Below are positions 43,388-51,182 of a DNA stretch of 64,000 nucleotides, piece after piece. A program made the translations under genes and the position numbers. The stretch comes from Ensifer sesbaniae (GTDB lineage Bacteria; Pseudomonadota; Alphaproteobacteria; Rhizobiales; Rhizobiaceae): positions 441,806-505,805 of the forward strand of contig NZ_JABEKU010000003.1 of NCBI RefSeq assembly GCF_013283665.1. Direction: 5' to 3'. The notes under the pieces are model-generated. The model was not told where the DNA came from. It saw only the letters and a list, made by a program, of their open reading frames with translations, and searched no databases. How positions within the stretch are numbered: position 1 is the stretch's first letter; each line of letters begins with the position of its first letter.

Positions 43388-43839
43388 GCCTCTCCCTCGA
43401 CAAGGGTAGGGGCGCGGCGCTCGATGCGGCATTGCAAGCCTGCGAGCGCACCGGCGATGATGATCCCGCCCGGTGAAATCTCGTCGGCCTTGGCGAAAAC
43501 CGGGTCCAGGACCGGGCGGCAGCATTTGAAATGCTTGGCCGCATCCTCGAGACTGACGAGGGGAGACGTGTAGGGGGAGCTACCATCGCCGCCAACAAGA
43601 ACGATCTTGCCCGCGATCGGCTGCGGGAAGCCTTCAAAGATGGTGAAGGCGGTCAAGCCGTCCTTCAATCCTTCCTCGTCGACAAAAAGCGTGTGGCGCT
43701 CATCGAAGCGCACGACTTCGAGAAGACGGCATCCAACCAAGTCATAAATCGGCCTGATGCCCATCGAGACCGGAAGCTCGACTGGCCTAAAAATCGTCGT
43801 TTCCGGGTCCAGCACATAAGCTGTGTTTGCGCGTACCAT
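43384..43839 (-). CDS. DUF3846-like protein
   Basis: A 151-aa protein with the DUF3846 pattern: VLDPETTIFRPVELP, IYDLVGCRLLEVVRF, TLFVDEEGLKDG, GKIVLVGGDG. The family is found on plasmids and phages; function unknown. ATG 43839 follows AAGGGCTAGAACA, identical to the leader of the dprA gene at 63645. Upstream lies dispersed repeat copy 3. Confidence 0.75.
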   Translation of the reverse strand: MVRANTAYVLDPETTIFRPVELPVSMGIRPIYDLVGCRLLEVVRFDERHTLFVDEEGLKDGLTAFTIFEGFPQPIAGKIVLVGGDGSSPYTSPLVSLEDAAKHFKCCRPVLDPVFAKADEISPGGIIIAGALAGLQCRIERRAPTLVEGEA

Positions 43840-44540
43840 TGTTCTAGCCCTTTCCATTCCGCGAAGCGGTCTAGCGTCTGCCCGAGGGGCAGGAGCCCCG
43901 CTCCTGCTCCCCGAGTTCGCGCGGAGCAGCGGGAGAGAGGGAGGCAAGGGAACAAAACGGAGGGGGTTCGCCCGCCCGAGGCAAAGCCGAAGGGGCGACG
44001 CGGGATCCGCGCATACGGATCCGCGTCGATCCTGCACGGAGCGAGCCAAAAGCGAGCAGAGGAAGGACGGGGAGACCGTTTTTTCCCTTGTGAGGGAGAG
44101 AGGGCAGCGCCCTCGTTCTCTCCTTCAGGAAGGCAGAGCCGGCCGCCAGGCCGCCATTTCGGATACGGAAAGGGCCGCCCTGCCTCGTAGATCAGGACGG
44201 CCCCCGCGGTTCATGACAAGAAGGGCTAGCGACTTGCCACGACCAACCCGTGATAGAGTTTTCGGCAGGCAATATGCTGATTTCACAGCGGCCTGTAAAC
44301 GGGATTTCGAGGCAAATTGATGCAGTCAGGCGAGACGCGCCGAAGCGGCGCTTGCGCAACCGATCGTTACCCGCATGGGCGAAGAGCGCGTTTTTGCGGG
44401 CTTCGTGCCGAAGGCATAGAGCGGGCTCGCTTCAGCGATGCGCCAAATTGATACGAGACATGACGCTTTAAGGGGTCCAATATTACAACCTTTTGGGTTA
44501 AACAGGTCTGTACCACGCTAACAACCCTATGGCAGGATGA
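43840..44540. other. Intergenic region between divergent genes
   Basis: About 700 bases: repeat copy 3, then A/T-richer sequence with CAAATTGAT-type half-sites at 44313-44323 and 44444-44452 that may be operators for the XRE gene at 44541. Confidence 0.45.
43858..44125 (+). repeat. Dispersed intergenic repeat, copy 3
   Basis: Very similar to copy 2 (39412-39660), with the palindrome GCAGGAGC-CCC-GCTCCTGC at 43889-43907, GAGTTCGCGCGGAGCAGCGG, GATCCTGCACGGAGCGAG, GGACGGGGAGACCG and GAGAGAGGGCAGCGC. It lies upstream of the DUF3846 gene. It has a short insertion (GAGGCAAAGCC) relative to copy 2. Confidence 0.78.
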
Positions 44541-45107
44541 ATGGCAGGACCGTCTCTCGATCAATGGATTATAGACCTCGGTTTACAGCAAATTGATGAT
44601 CCGAGCATAGGTAAACCGGTTTATCGCAAGCCCTTCGACGGTAAGGTCATTCTCAGTGCGGATCTTGAAGAACAGATCAGCTCAAGCCTGCGGGAAGCAA
44701 GGGATCGGCGGAGACTGGCCCGGAAAAAAGTGGCGACCATGCTCGGCCTTAGCGAGCGGGTCTATGAGCGCTACGAAAACAACGTTTCGCGTCTGACTGT
44801 CGGCCGACTGGTTCACCTCTGCGAGGTCTTGGGGGCGCGTCCGGAAGAGATTCTATCATCGCCGGCACGCCACCTTTGGGGCGAAACCGAAACCTCCGCA
44901 GAGCTGCTTTTGGCCTCGATCGAAAAGCTCCGGACCTTTGACGAGGAAACGTTGCAGGACGTTCACAGCCTGCTCAGTCGAATTGTGAGCCAATCGAACA
45001 TCAACAACGACGGCGATAGAGATGGCGCGGCACCTGCCGCGCCATCTCTTCCGCTCGCCGCCGATGCCTTGCAGGGGGAGGCAGAGCATGGGAATAAAAC
45101 AGCCTAA
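44541..45107 (+). CDS. XRE-family transcriptional regulator B
   Basis: A 188-aa paralogue of the regulator at 23572. Shared blocks are PVYRKP, a helix-turn-helix (ARKKVATMLGLSERVYERYENNVSRLTVGRLVHLCEVLG) and HLWG. The N-terminus is longer (MAGPSLDQWIIDLGLQQIDD). CAAATTG half-sites lie upstream and at 44588 just inside the gene. It overlaps the next small gene by 20 bases. Confidence 0.78.
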   Translation: MAGPSLDQWIIDLGLQQIDDPSIGKPVYRKPFDGKVILSADLEEQISSSLREARDRRRLARKKVATMLGLSERVYERYENNVSRLTVGRLVHLCEVLGARPEEILSSPARHLWGETETSAELLLASIEKLRTFDEETLQDVHSLLSRIVSQSNINNDGDRDGAAPAAPSLPLAADALQGEAEHGNKTA

Positions 45108-45390
45108 GCGACTGATGCTGGAAACCGAGATCCCGGCTTTTGTTGACGAGATAATTGCGACCGGCTGCGACATCTGCGCGATCGGTCACGATGGGTATGT
45201 CATCGGGGACAGCGACCTGACAGAAGAAGAATACGAGGTCGCAGAGCCGGAGCTGATCCGGATTGATGAAAAATATGGCGACCGCGACATGCTGCTACTG
45301 GAAATCGCCGCCCACCTTCGCTCGCTTGGCCGATACATCGATCCTGGCTCGAACGTGAGACATTGGACAGAAAACGCAAAGCCGCACTAG
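45088..45390 (+). CDS. Small acidic protein coupled to XRE regulator
   Basis: A 100-aa acidic protein (MGIKQPKRLMLETEIPAFVDEIIATGCDICAIGHDGYVIGDSDLTEEEYEVAEPEL). ATG 45088, inside the end of the XRE gene, follows GGGGGAGGCAGAGC. Translation is probably coupled to the regulator, so it may modulate it. Family not recognised. Confidence 0.6.
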   Translation: MGIKQPKRLMLETEIPAFVDEIIATGCDICAIGHDGYVIGDSDLTEEEYEVAEPELIRIDEKYGDRDMLLLEIAAHLRSLGRYIDPGSNVRHWTENAKPH

Positions 45391-45656
45391 GAGCATACGT
45401 TGCGCAGTTCACCGGGCACGATTCCGACTCCAAGCGACCTCTTGAAACTTCACGTCGGTCGTCGGATTCGTGGGCGAAGGGTTTGGCTGCAATTGTCGCA
45501 GGGAAAGCTAGGCGAGAACGTCGGCGTGAGAGCCGCCAGATAGAAGAGTATGAGACGGGGACCGCGCGTGGCGCGCGATGCCCAGCTCATGTTCGCCGGG
45601 CCTTCTCAGCACACGACAGAAACCGCTTCAAGCTCAAGCCAGCCAGCAGAATGTAA
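45363..45656 (+). CDS. Doubtful small basic protein
   Basis: A 97-aa basic frame with a TTG start, overlapping the previous gene by 28 bases and the oppositely oriented rcgR-like gene by 70. Composition (RRERRRESRQIEEYE) is plausible for a nucleic-acid-binding protein, but nothing else supports it. Confidence 0.25.
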   Translation: MDRKRKAALGAYVAQFTGHDSDSKRPLETSRRSSDSWAKGLAAIVAGKARRERRRESRQIEEYETGTARGARCPAHVRRAFSAHDRNRFKLKPASRM

Positions 45657-46609
45657 GGTGGCATGCCGAGCGAATAGTGCCCACAGTTTAATTTCATAAT
45701 ATTTGGCCTAGCTCCGGCGTCCTTCAGCCGCTGCATGAACCTCTCCGATAGCTCTGGCAACACCACTTTGTCTCTCTTTGCCAACACAACGTGAAGATCA
45801 AGATCGGACCGCGCCAAACGATCCGCGTAATTCTCCATGTTGAGCGGAGCCCATGCCCTTCTCAGATCTGCCAGCCCGATCTCAGGTTCAAGGCTATTTT
45901 TTATCGATCGTGTCGCGCGCCCCGTCCAGACCATATCCGCTAGACTCCCCGCCGTCAGAAACAGCGAGGCCTTAGACACCGCCTGGTCGTGCGCCGCGAT
46001 GATCCCCGCGACCCAAGAGCCCAAGCTCATACCGAGAACCGAAATCTCTCCATAGCCCTCGCTCTTCAACCAGCGTATGAGTTTTCGCCCATCCCATACG
46101 GCCTGCCTTACAGACTGGATCGTTCGGCCGAGATTCGAACTAAGCATATAATCGGCGTACAGCGAGCCGGGACGGCTGCGCTCGAAGTGATAAGGCATAG
46201 CAATCTCGACAACCGTGATCCCACGCTGCGAGAAAAACTTGGCAATCTGACGATTTCGGGCGTTGGCATTCCAGTGATGAAAAATCACCAATGCCTGATC
46301 GTGCGAGCCGCTCTCGGTGATTTTTGCCCAAACGACGTTGTTCTCTTCGACGTCAGTAGAAATGTCCGATGGAAATCTGAGCCACCCATCGTGCCTTTCA
46401 AAGCCCTGACCGCTCCCGCTCGGCTCATCGTACCAGCTTGAATCAGACAGGGCCTGGTCCGCAAGGACACAAAACTCGTCGATAGTTTCTATCCTCTTCT
46501 CGTCCGGAAAGGCCCGGCCGGCATCGAGGATGAAATCCGTTACTTTCTTCGCTTCCTCACCGCGCCGCGCCCGCCGCTCGTCCCAACGATCAAGCCAATT
46601 ATGATACAC
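45587..46609 (-). CDS. rcgR: Alpha/beta-hydrolase, RcgR-like putative lactone hydrolase
   Basis: A 340-aa alpha/beta-hydrolase with nucleophile elbow GMSLGS (Ser195), a likely Asp in AKRDKVV and His in CGHYSLG. An HHWNA motif (111-115) could form the oxyanion region. It is paired, with an 11-base overlap, with the RcgA-like membrane protein. I recall RcgA/RcgR as a pair required for conjugation of Rhizobium plasmid pLPU83a, with RcgR named a putative quorum lactone hydrolase. The GTG start at 46609 is inferred. Confidence 0.72.
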   Translation of the reverse strand: MYHNWLDRWDERRARRGEEAKKVTDFILDAGRAFPDEKRIETIDEFCVLADQALSDSSWYDEPSGSGQGFERHDGWLRFPSDISTDVEENNVVWAKITESGSHDQALVIFHHWNANARNRQIAKFFSQRGITVVEIAMPYHFERSRPGSLYADYMLSSNLGRTIQSVRQAVWDGRKLIRWLKSEGYGEISVLGMSLGSWVAGIIAAHDQAVSKASLFLTAGSLADMVWTGRATRSIKNSLEPEIGLADLRRAWAPLNMENYADRLARSDLDLHVVLAKRDKVVLPELSERFMQRLKDAGARPNIMKLNCGHYSLGMPPYILLAGLSLKRFLSCAEKARRT

Positions 46610-48308
46610 TCTGGTTGCTTCCTAACTCGCTTGCTCGCCATCGCCCAAACTCTGGATCAAAGAGGCCGTATGTCGCAAGCAGCACTCCAACGCCGACGAG
46701 AATCGAAAAGCCCTCAAACGCATCGATCAACAAGTAGCTGGCCAAGAGCAACCCTACGACTGCAGACATCCTCCGTAGAGGCACGCGAAACCGCTTTCCG
46801 ACACCCAAGCGGATGGAAGCGTACAGAAAAACGATACAGGTCGAAATGGCGACTAGGAGGCTGCTGTAATGCGTTGGCATCCTATAGCTGATGCTATTGC
46901 CGCCGTCGTGGCGCTCATACAGGGCCGAAGACATATCGTGGGCAATCCAGGTCACGATATCTCCTCCGTTCGAGCTCAGGTACGAGCTTTGGACCTTCAT
47001 GCATATGGCGACCAGAACACCCAGGACAGTACACCGGAAAATCCCGCGCATTACCCTAAGGCCGATTTCACCGCCCTCGCGCCGATGTTCTACCGGTCGC
47101 ACAGTTGATGCCTCTTCAATTCTCCAGAGATCATGGACGATCGTATGAAGCAGAACGAGGCCCACGAAAAAAAGGTAAAAGCAGAGGCACATGTAGAGAT
47201 ATGCGAGCGCCGTGAAAACAATCGAAACTGGCACGGATATGACGTCAGGTTGCACAATCGCTAACGTGCCCCAACTGGTCGCGTAGTCGTCACCGCCTTC
47301 TAGCAGCGGGATTAAACACACGCCGATCCACTGAAAAAGACCCGCGAACAAGACGCAGATCAAGAAAACCGCCCAGTATGTGTACGAATAAGCTTGAACG
47401 TTGCGCGTCCATGCATCGTCGCTTTCCAACCGGTCGCCCTGCGCTACCAGCCTGAAGCGCGCGTCATGTTTCCAGAAGACCAGCAGCTCTATCACGAACG
47501 CGAAAAATAGCGGCAGGAGCACCATGAAGAGGAACGTCCAGTTCGGCGCCCATAGAAAACCGACCTGCTTAACGACACCATCCGCCCGGCTATAAGTGGC
47601 ACTGTGGATCCCCACGATATACGACAAAAACCCAAGGGCGGAGGCACCCGCGAATATCGACGCCGGTAAATTCAAGGGAGATCCGCGACTAAAAAGCGCT
47701 TCCGATCTCATCGCCAAACTGACACGCCGCCCCGACCCCTTATCAGTCTCCCGTGCCAACTTGGGCGGGGACGCTGTTTCATCATCGACGGTCGCAGCCC
47801 GTGGCATTTCTGGAACCCCGGCCGCAACGTTGCTTCCGGCTTTCTTCAAATCTCGCCTCTTGGCCGTCAACCGAGATTGCGCTGCACTGAGCTCCATCTG
47901 CCATTCGCTGATTGCCACCGGATCATCGCACCCAAAAATCCTTGCCAGCCAACGAATGTTGGCAGTGCTAATCCCTTTCTCGTTCTCTTGAAACCAAAGC
48001 TGCACCGTTCGCAGATCGACCCCAATCCGGTTGGAATCGATGTGTGAAATCGCCTCGGCAAGAAGCTCCGGCGTCCATGGACCTGTGGGAAAACCATCAC
48101 TGCCCAATGGCCGCCCCGCTCCCGCCGCCGCTAACTGTCTGAATAATTCTTTGAAATCACTGCCGTCCTTCGGTGGAGGAAGAAATAACTTTCCATTTTT
48201 TAACAATGGCTTACGGGCTCTGGTTTCGTTTGGTTTCGCTAGATTTCTTATCCTATCGTGCCTTTGTCCTCTATCAATCCACTCGGTGCAACTTTGTGGC
48301 GCCTGCAA
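46599..48308 (-). CDS. rcgA: RcgA-like polytopic membrane protein
   Basis: A 569-aa protein: a cytoplasmic N-terminal part with an XRE-like segment (VDLRTVQLWFQENEKGISTANIRWLARIFGCDDP, about 95-130) and about eight transmembrane segments between 215 and 550. NCBI names such proteins RcgA family putative transporter, as I recall; the family is tied to control of conjugation in Rhizobium. The TTG at 48308 is uncertain; a TTG 33-34 codons later is an alternative. The neighbouring gene at 48356 diverges from it. Confidence 0.72.
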   Translation of the reverse strand: MQAPQSCTEWIDRGQRHDRIRNLAKPNETRARKPLLKNGKLFLPPPKDGSDFKELFRQLAAAGAGRPLGSDGFPTGPWTPELLAEAISHIDSNRIGVDLRTVQLWFQENEKGISTANIRWLARIFGCDDPVAISEWQMELSAAQSRLTAKRRDLKKAGSNVAAGVPEMPRAATVDDETASPPKLARETDKGSGRRVSLAMRSEALFSRGSPLNLPASIFAGASALGFLSYIVGIHSATYSRADGVVKQVGFLWAPNWTFLFMVLLPLFFAFVIELLVFWKHDARFRLVAQGDRLESDDAWTRNVQAYSYTYWAVFLICVLFAGLFQWIGVCLIPLLEGGDDYATSWGTLAIVQPDVISVPVSIVFTALAYLYMCLCFYLFFVGLVLLHTIVHDLWRIEEASTVRPVEHRREGGEIGLRVMRGIFRCTVLGVLVAICMKVQSSYLSSNGGDIVTWIAHDMSSALYERHDGGNSISYRMPTHYSSLLVAISTCIVFLYASIRLGVGKRFRVPLRRMSAVVGLLLASYLLIDAFEGFSILVGVGVLLATYGLFDPEFGRWRASELGSNQSVS

Positions 48309-48355
48309 GATGAAGCGTACAACTGTTGGATTTTGGGATGTTAATTTCAGAACAG

Positions 48356-48742
48356 ATGAGTGCGTCAGCTTCCTATGGTGTTTCTAATGTAGAAATCTCG
48401 GGACCTTCGGCTAGGACGCGACACAAAGAAGGTAGAAGGGCGGAAACTGCGGTTTCCCTTGGTGAGTTGATCGATCGGCATATCGCAGCGCAACTGGCGG
48501 CCGCGAATGCCGTTCATGCGTGGGATGAACGCAGGGCGACTGGCGGGGTTACGAGCGTCGGCTATGCAAATGAACTGTCGGACGTTGCGCGGGACGAAGA
48601 AGCGACCCGACTGGCGATCGTCAATTACTTGCCGCGGGGCGAGCGGGAATCAAGGCTGAAGCGGACCTATTTGGCGGCTTACCTGATCGCAACACGGGGT
48701 ACTCTGACCGCCAATGAGATTAATTCGGTCTTGGATTTCTGA
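48356..48742 (+). CDS. Paralogue of the small protein at 553-882
   Basis: A 128-aa protein whose last 105 residues align without gaps with the gene at 553 (SLGELIDRHIAAQLAAANAV, WDERRATGGVTSVGYANEL, RESRLKRTYLAAYLIATRGTL). The N-terminal 25 residues are not shared. The start is uncertain between ATGs at 48338 and 48356. It diverges from rcgA. Function unknown. Confidence 0.65.
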   Translation: MSASASYGVSNVEISGPSARTRHKEGRRAETAVSLGELIDRHIAAQLAAANAVHAWDERRATGGVTSVGYANELSDVARDEEATRLAIVNYLPRGERESRLKRTYLAAYLIATRGTLTANEINSVLDF

Positions 48743-48774
48743 GCGAAGCTACGATTGAATGCGCAGGCCAACGC

Positions 48775-48990
48775 GTGCTTACACCAGAGCAAAGAAAAAA
48801 CTGCATTGACGAGCTTGCAATCATCGTCGCGCTTCATCGCCTTCGAGAAGTTACATCTCCAGTCTACGTAAAGGACATCGCGAAGCTGGTCGAAATCGAC
48901 CAAGAACGCGCGACTTTCCTGCTCAAGTCCCTCATAGATCGAGACTTCATCGATCCTATCGAAATTGACTTCGGGAATTGGAGCCAGCGC
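48775..48990 (+). pseudogene. Truncated winged-helix-like gene
   Basis: Codons 1-70 encode a plausible winged-helix start (MLTPEQRKNCIDELAIIVALHRLREVTSPVYVKDIAKLVEIDQERATFLLKSLIDRDFI). After about 48980 the frame runs on to 49227 but the residues become low-complexity and overlap a transposase-like remnant on the other strand, so the gene looks cut by an insertion. Start GTG 48775. Confidence 0.4.
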
Positions 48991-49014
48991 GGTTCGCCGC
49001 GCTGCTCCGCTGGA

Positions 49015-49340
49015 TTATGCGCCGGACTCCGCGCTGACTGCCTGCGCCACGGGAATCTCGTACTCCTCGAGGTTTTGAATGAGGGAAAATGTCGATGCCT
49101 TTGTTCGCCAGATATTCGAGAAATGGCACCTGATTGCAAAACCGTCTGGGTTCATGGCTGCGGATTTTGGCGACCAGCGCCGGATCGACGCGACGGCGAT
49201 CGAGATAGTCGAATGCCGCGTCGTTGAGGGCATAGTCCTGATCGTTGCCTCTCAGAAGCGACAGAAAGTTCAGCCGGGACCTGGAGGGCGTGGTGCGGAA
49301 ATTGGTGAACTGCGCCCCGCCAATCTGGGTCGTATGGAAA
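49015..49340 (-). pseudogene. Transposase-like remnant
   Basis: A minus-strand fragment reads SRLNFLSLLRGNDQDYALNDAAFDYLDRRRVDPALVAKI, which resembles a stretch I remember from rhizobial transposases (RLNFLxLLRxGHxDYVLNDAAxxYMR). The frame changes near 49080 and ends at 49015, and no flanking transposase domains or terminal repeats are seen. It marks a past insertion at the border between conjugation genes and defence cargo. Confidence 0.4.
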
Positions 49341-49715
49341 TTGGAGCGCGCATGCCGGCGCTCGGCGCGCCGCCGACTTTCTTGCCGGTGCAGCCGAGGG
49401 ACAGCCGGGCGGCCGCCTGACACGCAAGAGCGCCGCCCATAGGATCGGGAGGCGCTCTCTCCAGGCGTCAGTAGTACCATCGTCAACGGACGTGCGCGCC
49501 TGGCAAAGGGAAAGTTGCGGCGCCGGCCGTGGGTGAACCTGCGCCGCAAAGGCGCTGTTTGCCGTGGTCCGGACTACCAAAACCTGGCCGAGCATGCACG
49601 AAGAGAAGAAAATCTGCCGTCCCGGTCGCGGCCGGGCGGCAGCGTAGCGCGTAACTTTACACGCTAGTTGTGTTTCCATAACCTTTCCGGACTGATTCGA
49701 AACTGCGAGTCCGCC

Positions 49716-50120
49716 GTGATTGTCGCTAAAGCCCAGCTGTCCAGGACGCCGCCCCATCCGGGGCGGTTTGTCCGACTTAAGATCATCGAGCCACGCGGCT
49801 TGTCCGTGAAAGATGCGGCGTCCGCGTTGGGCGTTCACCGGGTGGCCTTATCGCGCCTTCTCAACGAGCAGGCGGCGCTGTCTGCCGAAATGGCAATCCG
49901 CCTCGAAAAAGCCTTTGGGGCGGATATGGCTCACCTGATGCGGATGCAAAGCGAACACGATATCGGCCAAGCCCGACTAAAGTTCAGCAGCGTCGAAGTC
50001 TCTAAAGGTATTAACGACGATGAATCCAGGAACAATACACGGAGAAAGAAAACACTTCAAAGAGCTATAGTTATGAAAGACGGTGAAAATAGGAAGCTGA
50101 AGAGTAACCGCCGCGCTTGA
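49716..50120 (+). CDS. HigA-type XRE regulator beside restriction genes
   Basis: A 134-aa protein with the HigA signature: PPHPGRFVRLKIIEPRGLSVKDAASALGVHRVALSRLLNEQAALSAEMAIRLEKAFG. The C-terminal 60 residues are basic and not part of HigA. No RelE/HigB-type toxin gene is upstream, so it is not an obvious toxin-antitoxin pair; with the methylase gene 39 bases downstream, it may be the controller of the restriction-modification operon. The start is uncertain (GTG 49716, or TTG 49668). Confidence 0.65.
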   Translation: MIVAKAQLSRTPPHPGRFVRLKIIEPRGLSVKDAASALGVHRVALSRLLNEQAALSAEMAIRLEKAFGADMAHLMRMQSEHDIGQARLKFSSVEVSKGINDDESRNNTRRKKTLQRAIVMKDGENRKLKSNRRA

Positions 50121-50159
50121 ATAGAATAATGTTAATTAATTGCCAAACGGGGGATCGGA

Positions 50160-51182
50160 ATGGAGAAGGCGGCGCTTCGGATAATAGCCGGCAAGGATGT
50201 AAGCCCAAAGAGACAAACAAAGGCCGCTAGGCCAGCAGGCAGCAAGCCGAAGACAAAGGCCAATGCCGCGATGGCCCCGATGGTCATTGACGACGGTATT
50301 TTCGGGTCGCCGCTACTGCAACGGAAGGCGTACTACGCGGACGAGCACACCATCATCCTGAACATGGATGTTTCCGAAGCGCTCCGACTGTTGGCGCAGG
50401 CAGGAATGATGGTGAATTGCATCGTCACGTCACCGCCATTCTATGGACAGCGTGATTACGACGTTGACGGGCAGATCGGCCTTGAAGAACACCCGTCTTC
50501 GTTCATCGAAAAACTGGTCCAGACGTTCGACTCCTGCGATCCCATCCTCGCTCCGAACGGCAGTATGTGGGTCAATATCGGCGACACCTATTGGAGTGGC
50601 AAAGGCGAGCACAAGAGCGGCGAGGTAAAGCAGGGCGCACGCCGCTTTGGTCTCCGGCCTCAAGACAAGAAGGGCGACGGCAAGTGGTGCATCCCCAAGC
50701 AGTTGCTCTTGATACCGCACCGCTTTGCTATCGCGATGCAGGACAAGGGCTGGACCGTCCGCAATGACAACGTCTGGCTAAAGCCGAATCCCATTCCCGA
50801 TCAGGTGCGCGACCGGTGTTCTATGTCCCACGAGTACGTCTTTCATTTCGTGAAAGATCGTTGGTATTACTTCAACAAAGAACCGGTCGGCCGACCGACT
50901 GACTCCGGCTCGGTTCTGCCGCCGCTCGATACATGGGAAGTGCCCCCGGTGCGCGGCCTCCATAACGGTCACAAGGCGCGCTTCTCCGAAGAACTTGTTC
51001 GTATTCCGATCCTCGCGACCACGCCCTCCCGGGGCGTTGTCCTTGATCCCTTTGCCGGTAGCGGGACAAGTCTCGTTTTCGCGCGCAAGAACGGATTCCG
51101 CAGCATCGGTATCGATATCAAGAAGGACTTCTGCAAGATGATGGTCCAGAACCTTGAGAAGGTCGGGAGCGGAGCCGTATAG
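50160..51182 (+). CDS. Beta-class DNA methyltransferase (N6-adenine or N4-cytosine)
   Basis: A 340-aa site-specific DNA methyltransferase: motif IV TSPPF (90-94) precedes motif I DPFAGSGTS (296-304), the order of beta-class amino-methylases. The central region holds the target-recognition part (about 140-280). It is coupled to the McrB-like gene (TAGTG overlap at 51180-51184). It should modify host DNA against the downstream restriction complex. Specificity cannot be read from sequence. Confidence 0.87.
   Translation: MEKAALRIIAGKDVSPKRQTKAARPAGSKPKTKANAAMAPMVIDDGIFGSPLLQRKAYYADEHTIILNMDVSEALRLLAQAGMMVNCIVTSPPFYGQRDYDVDGQIGLEEHPSSFIEKLVQTFDSCDPILAPNGSMWVNIGDTYWSGKGEHKSGEVKQGARRFGLRPQDKKGDGKWCIPKQLLLIPHRFAIAMQDKGWTVRNDNVWLKPNPIPDQVRDRCSMSHEYVFHFVKDRWYYFNKEPVGRPTDSGSVLPPLDTWEVPPVRGLHNGHKARFSEELVRIPILATTPSRGVVLDPFAGSGTSLVFARKNGFRSIGIDIKKDFCKMMVQNLEKVGSGAV

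Noticed and set aside
48956-49549. Intact 197-aa minus-strand gene
   Set aside because: Only the middle part resembles a protein family; both ends are low-complexity and a frame change near 49080 points to a remnant.
49340-49715. HigB/RelE-type toxin upstream of the HigA-like gene
   Set aside because: No frame in this stretch encodes a RelE-like pattern, so a toxin-antitoxin pair was not called.
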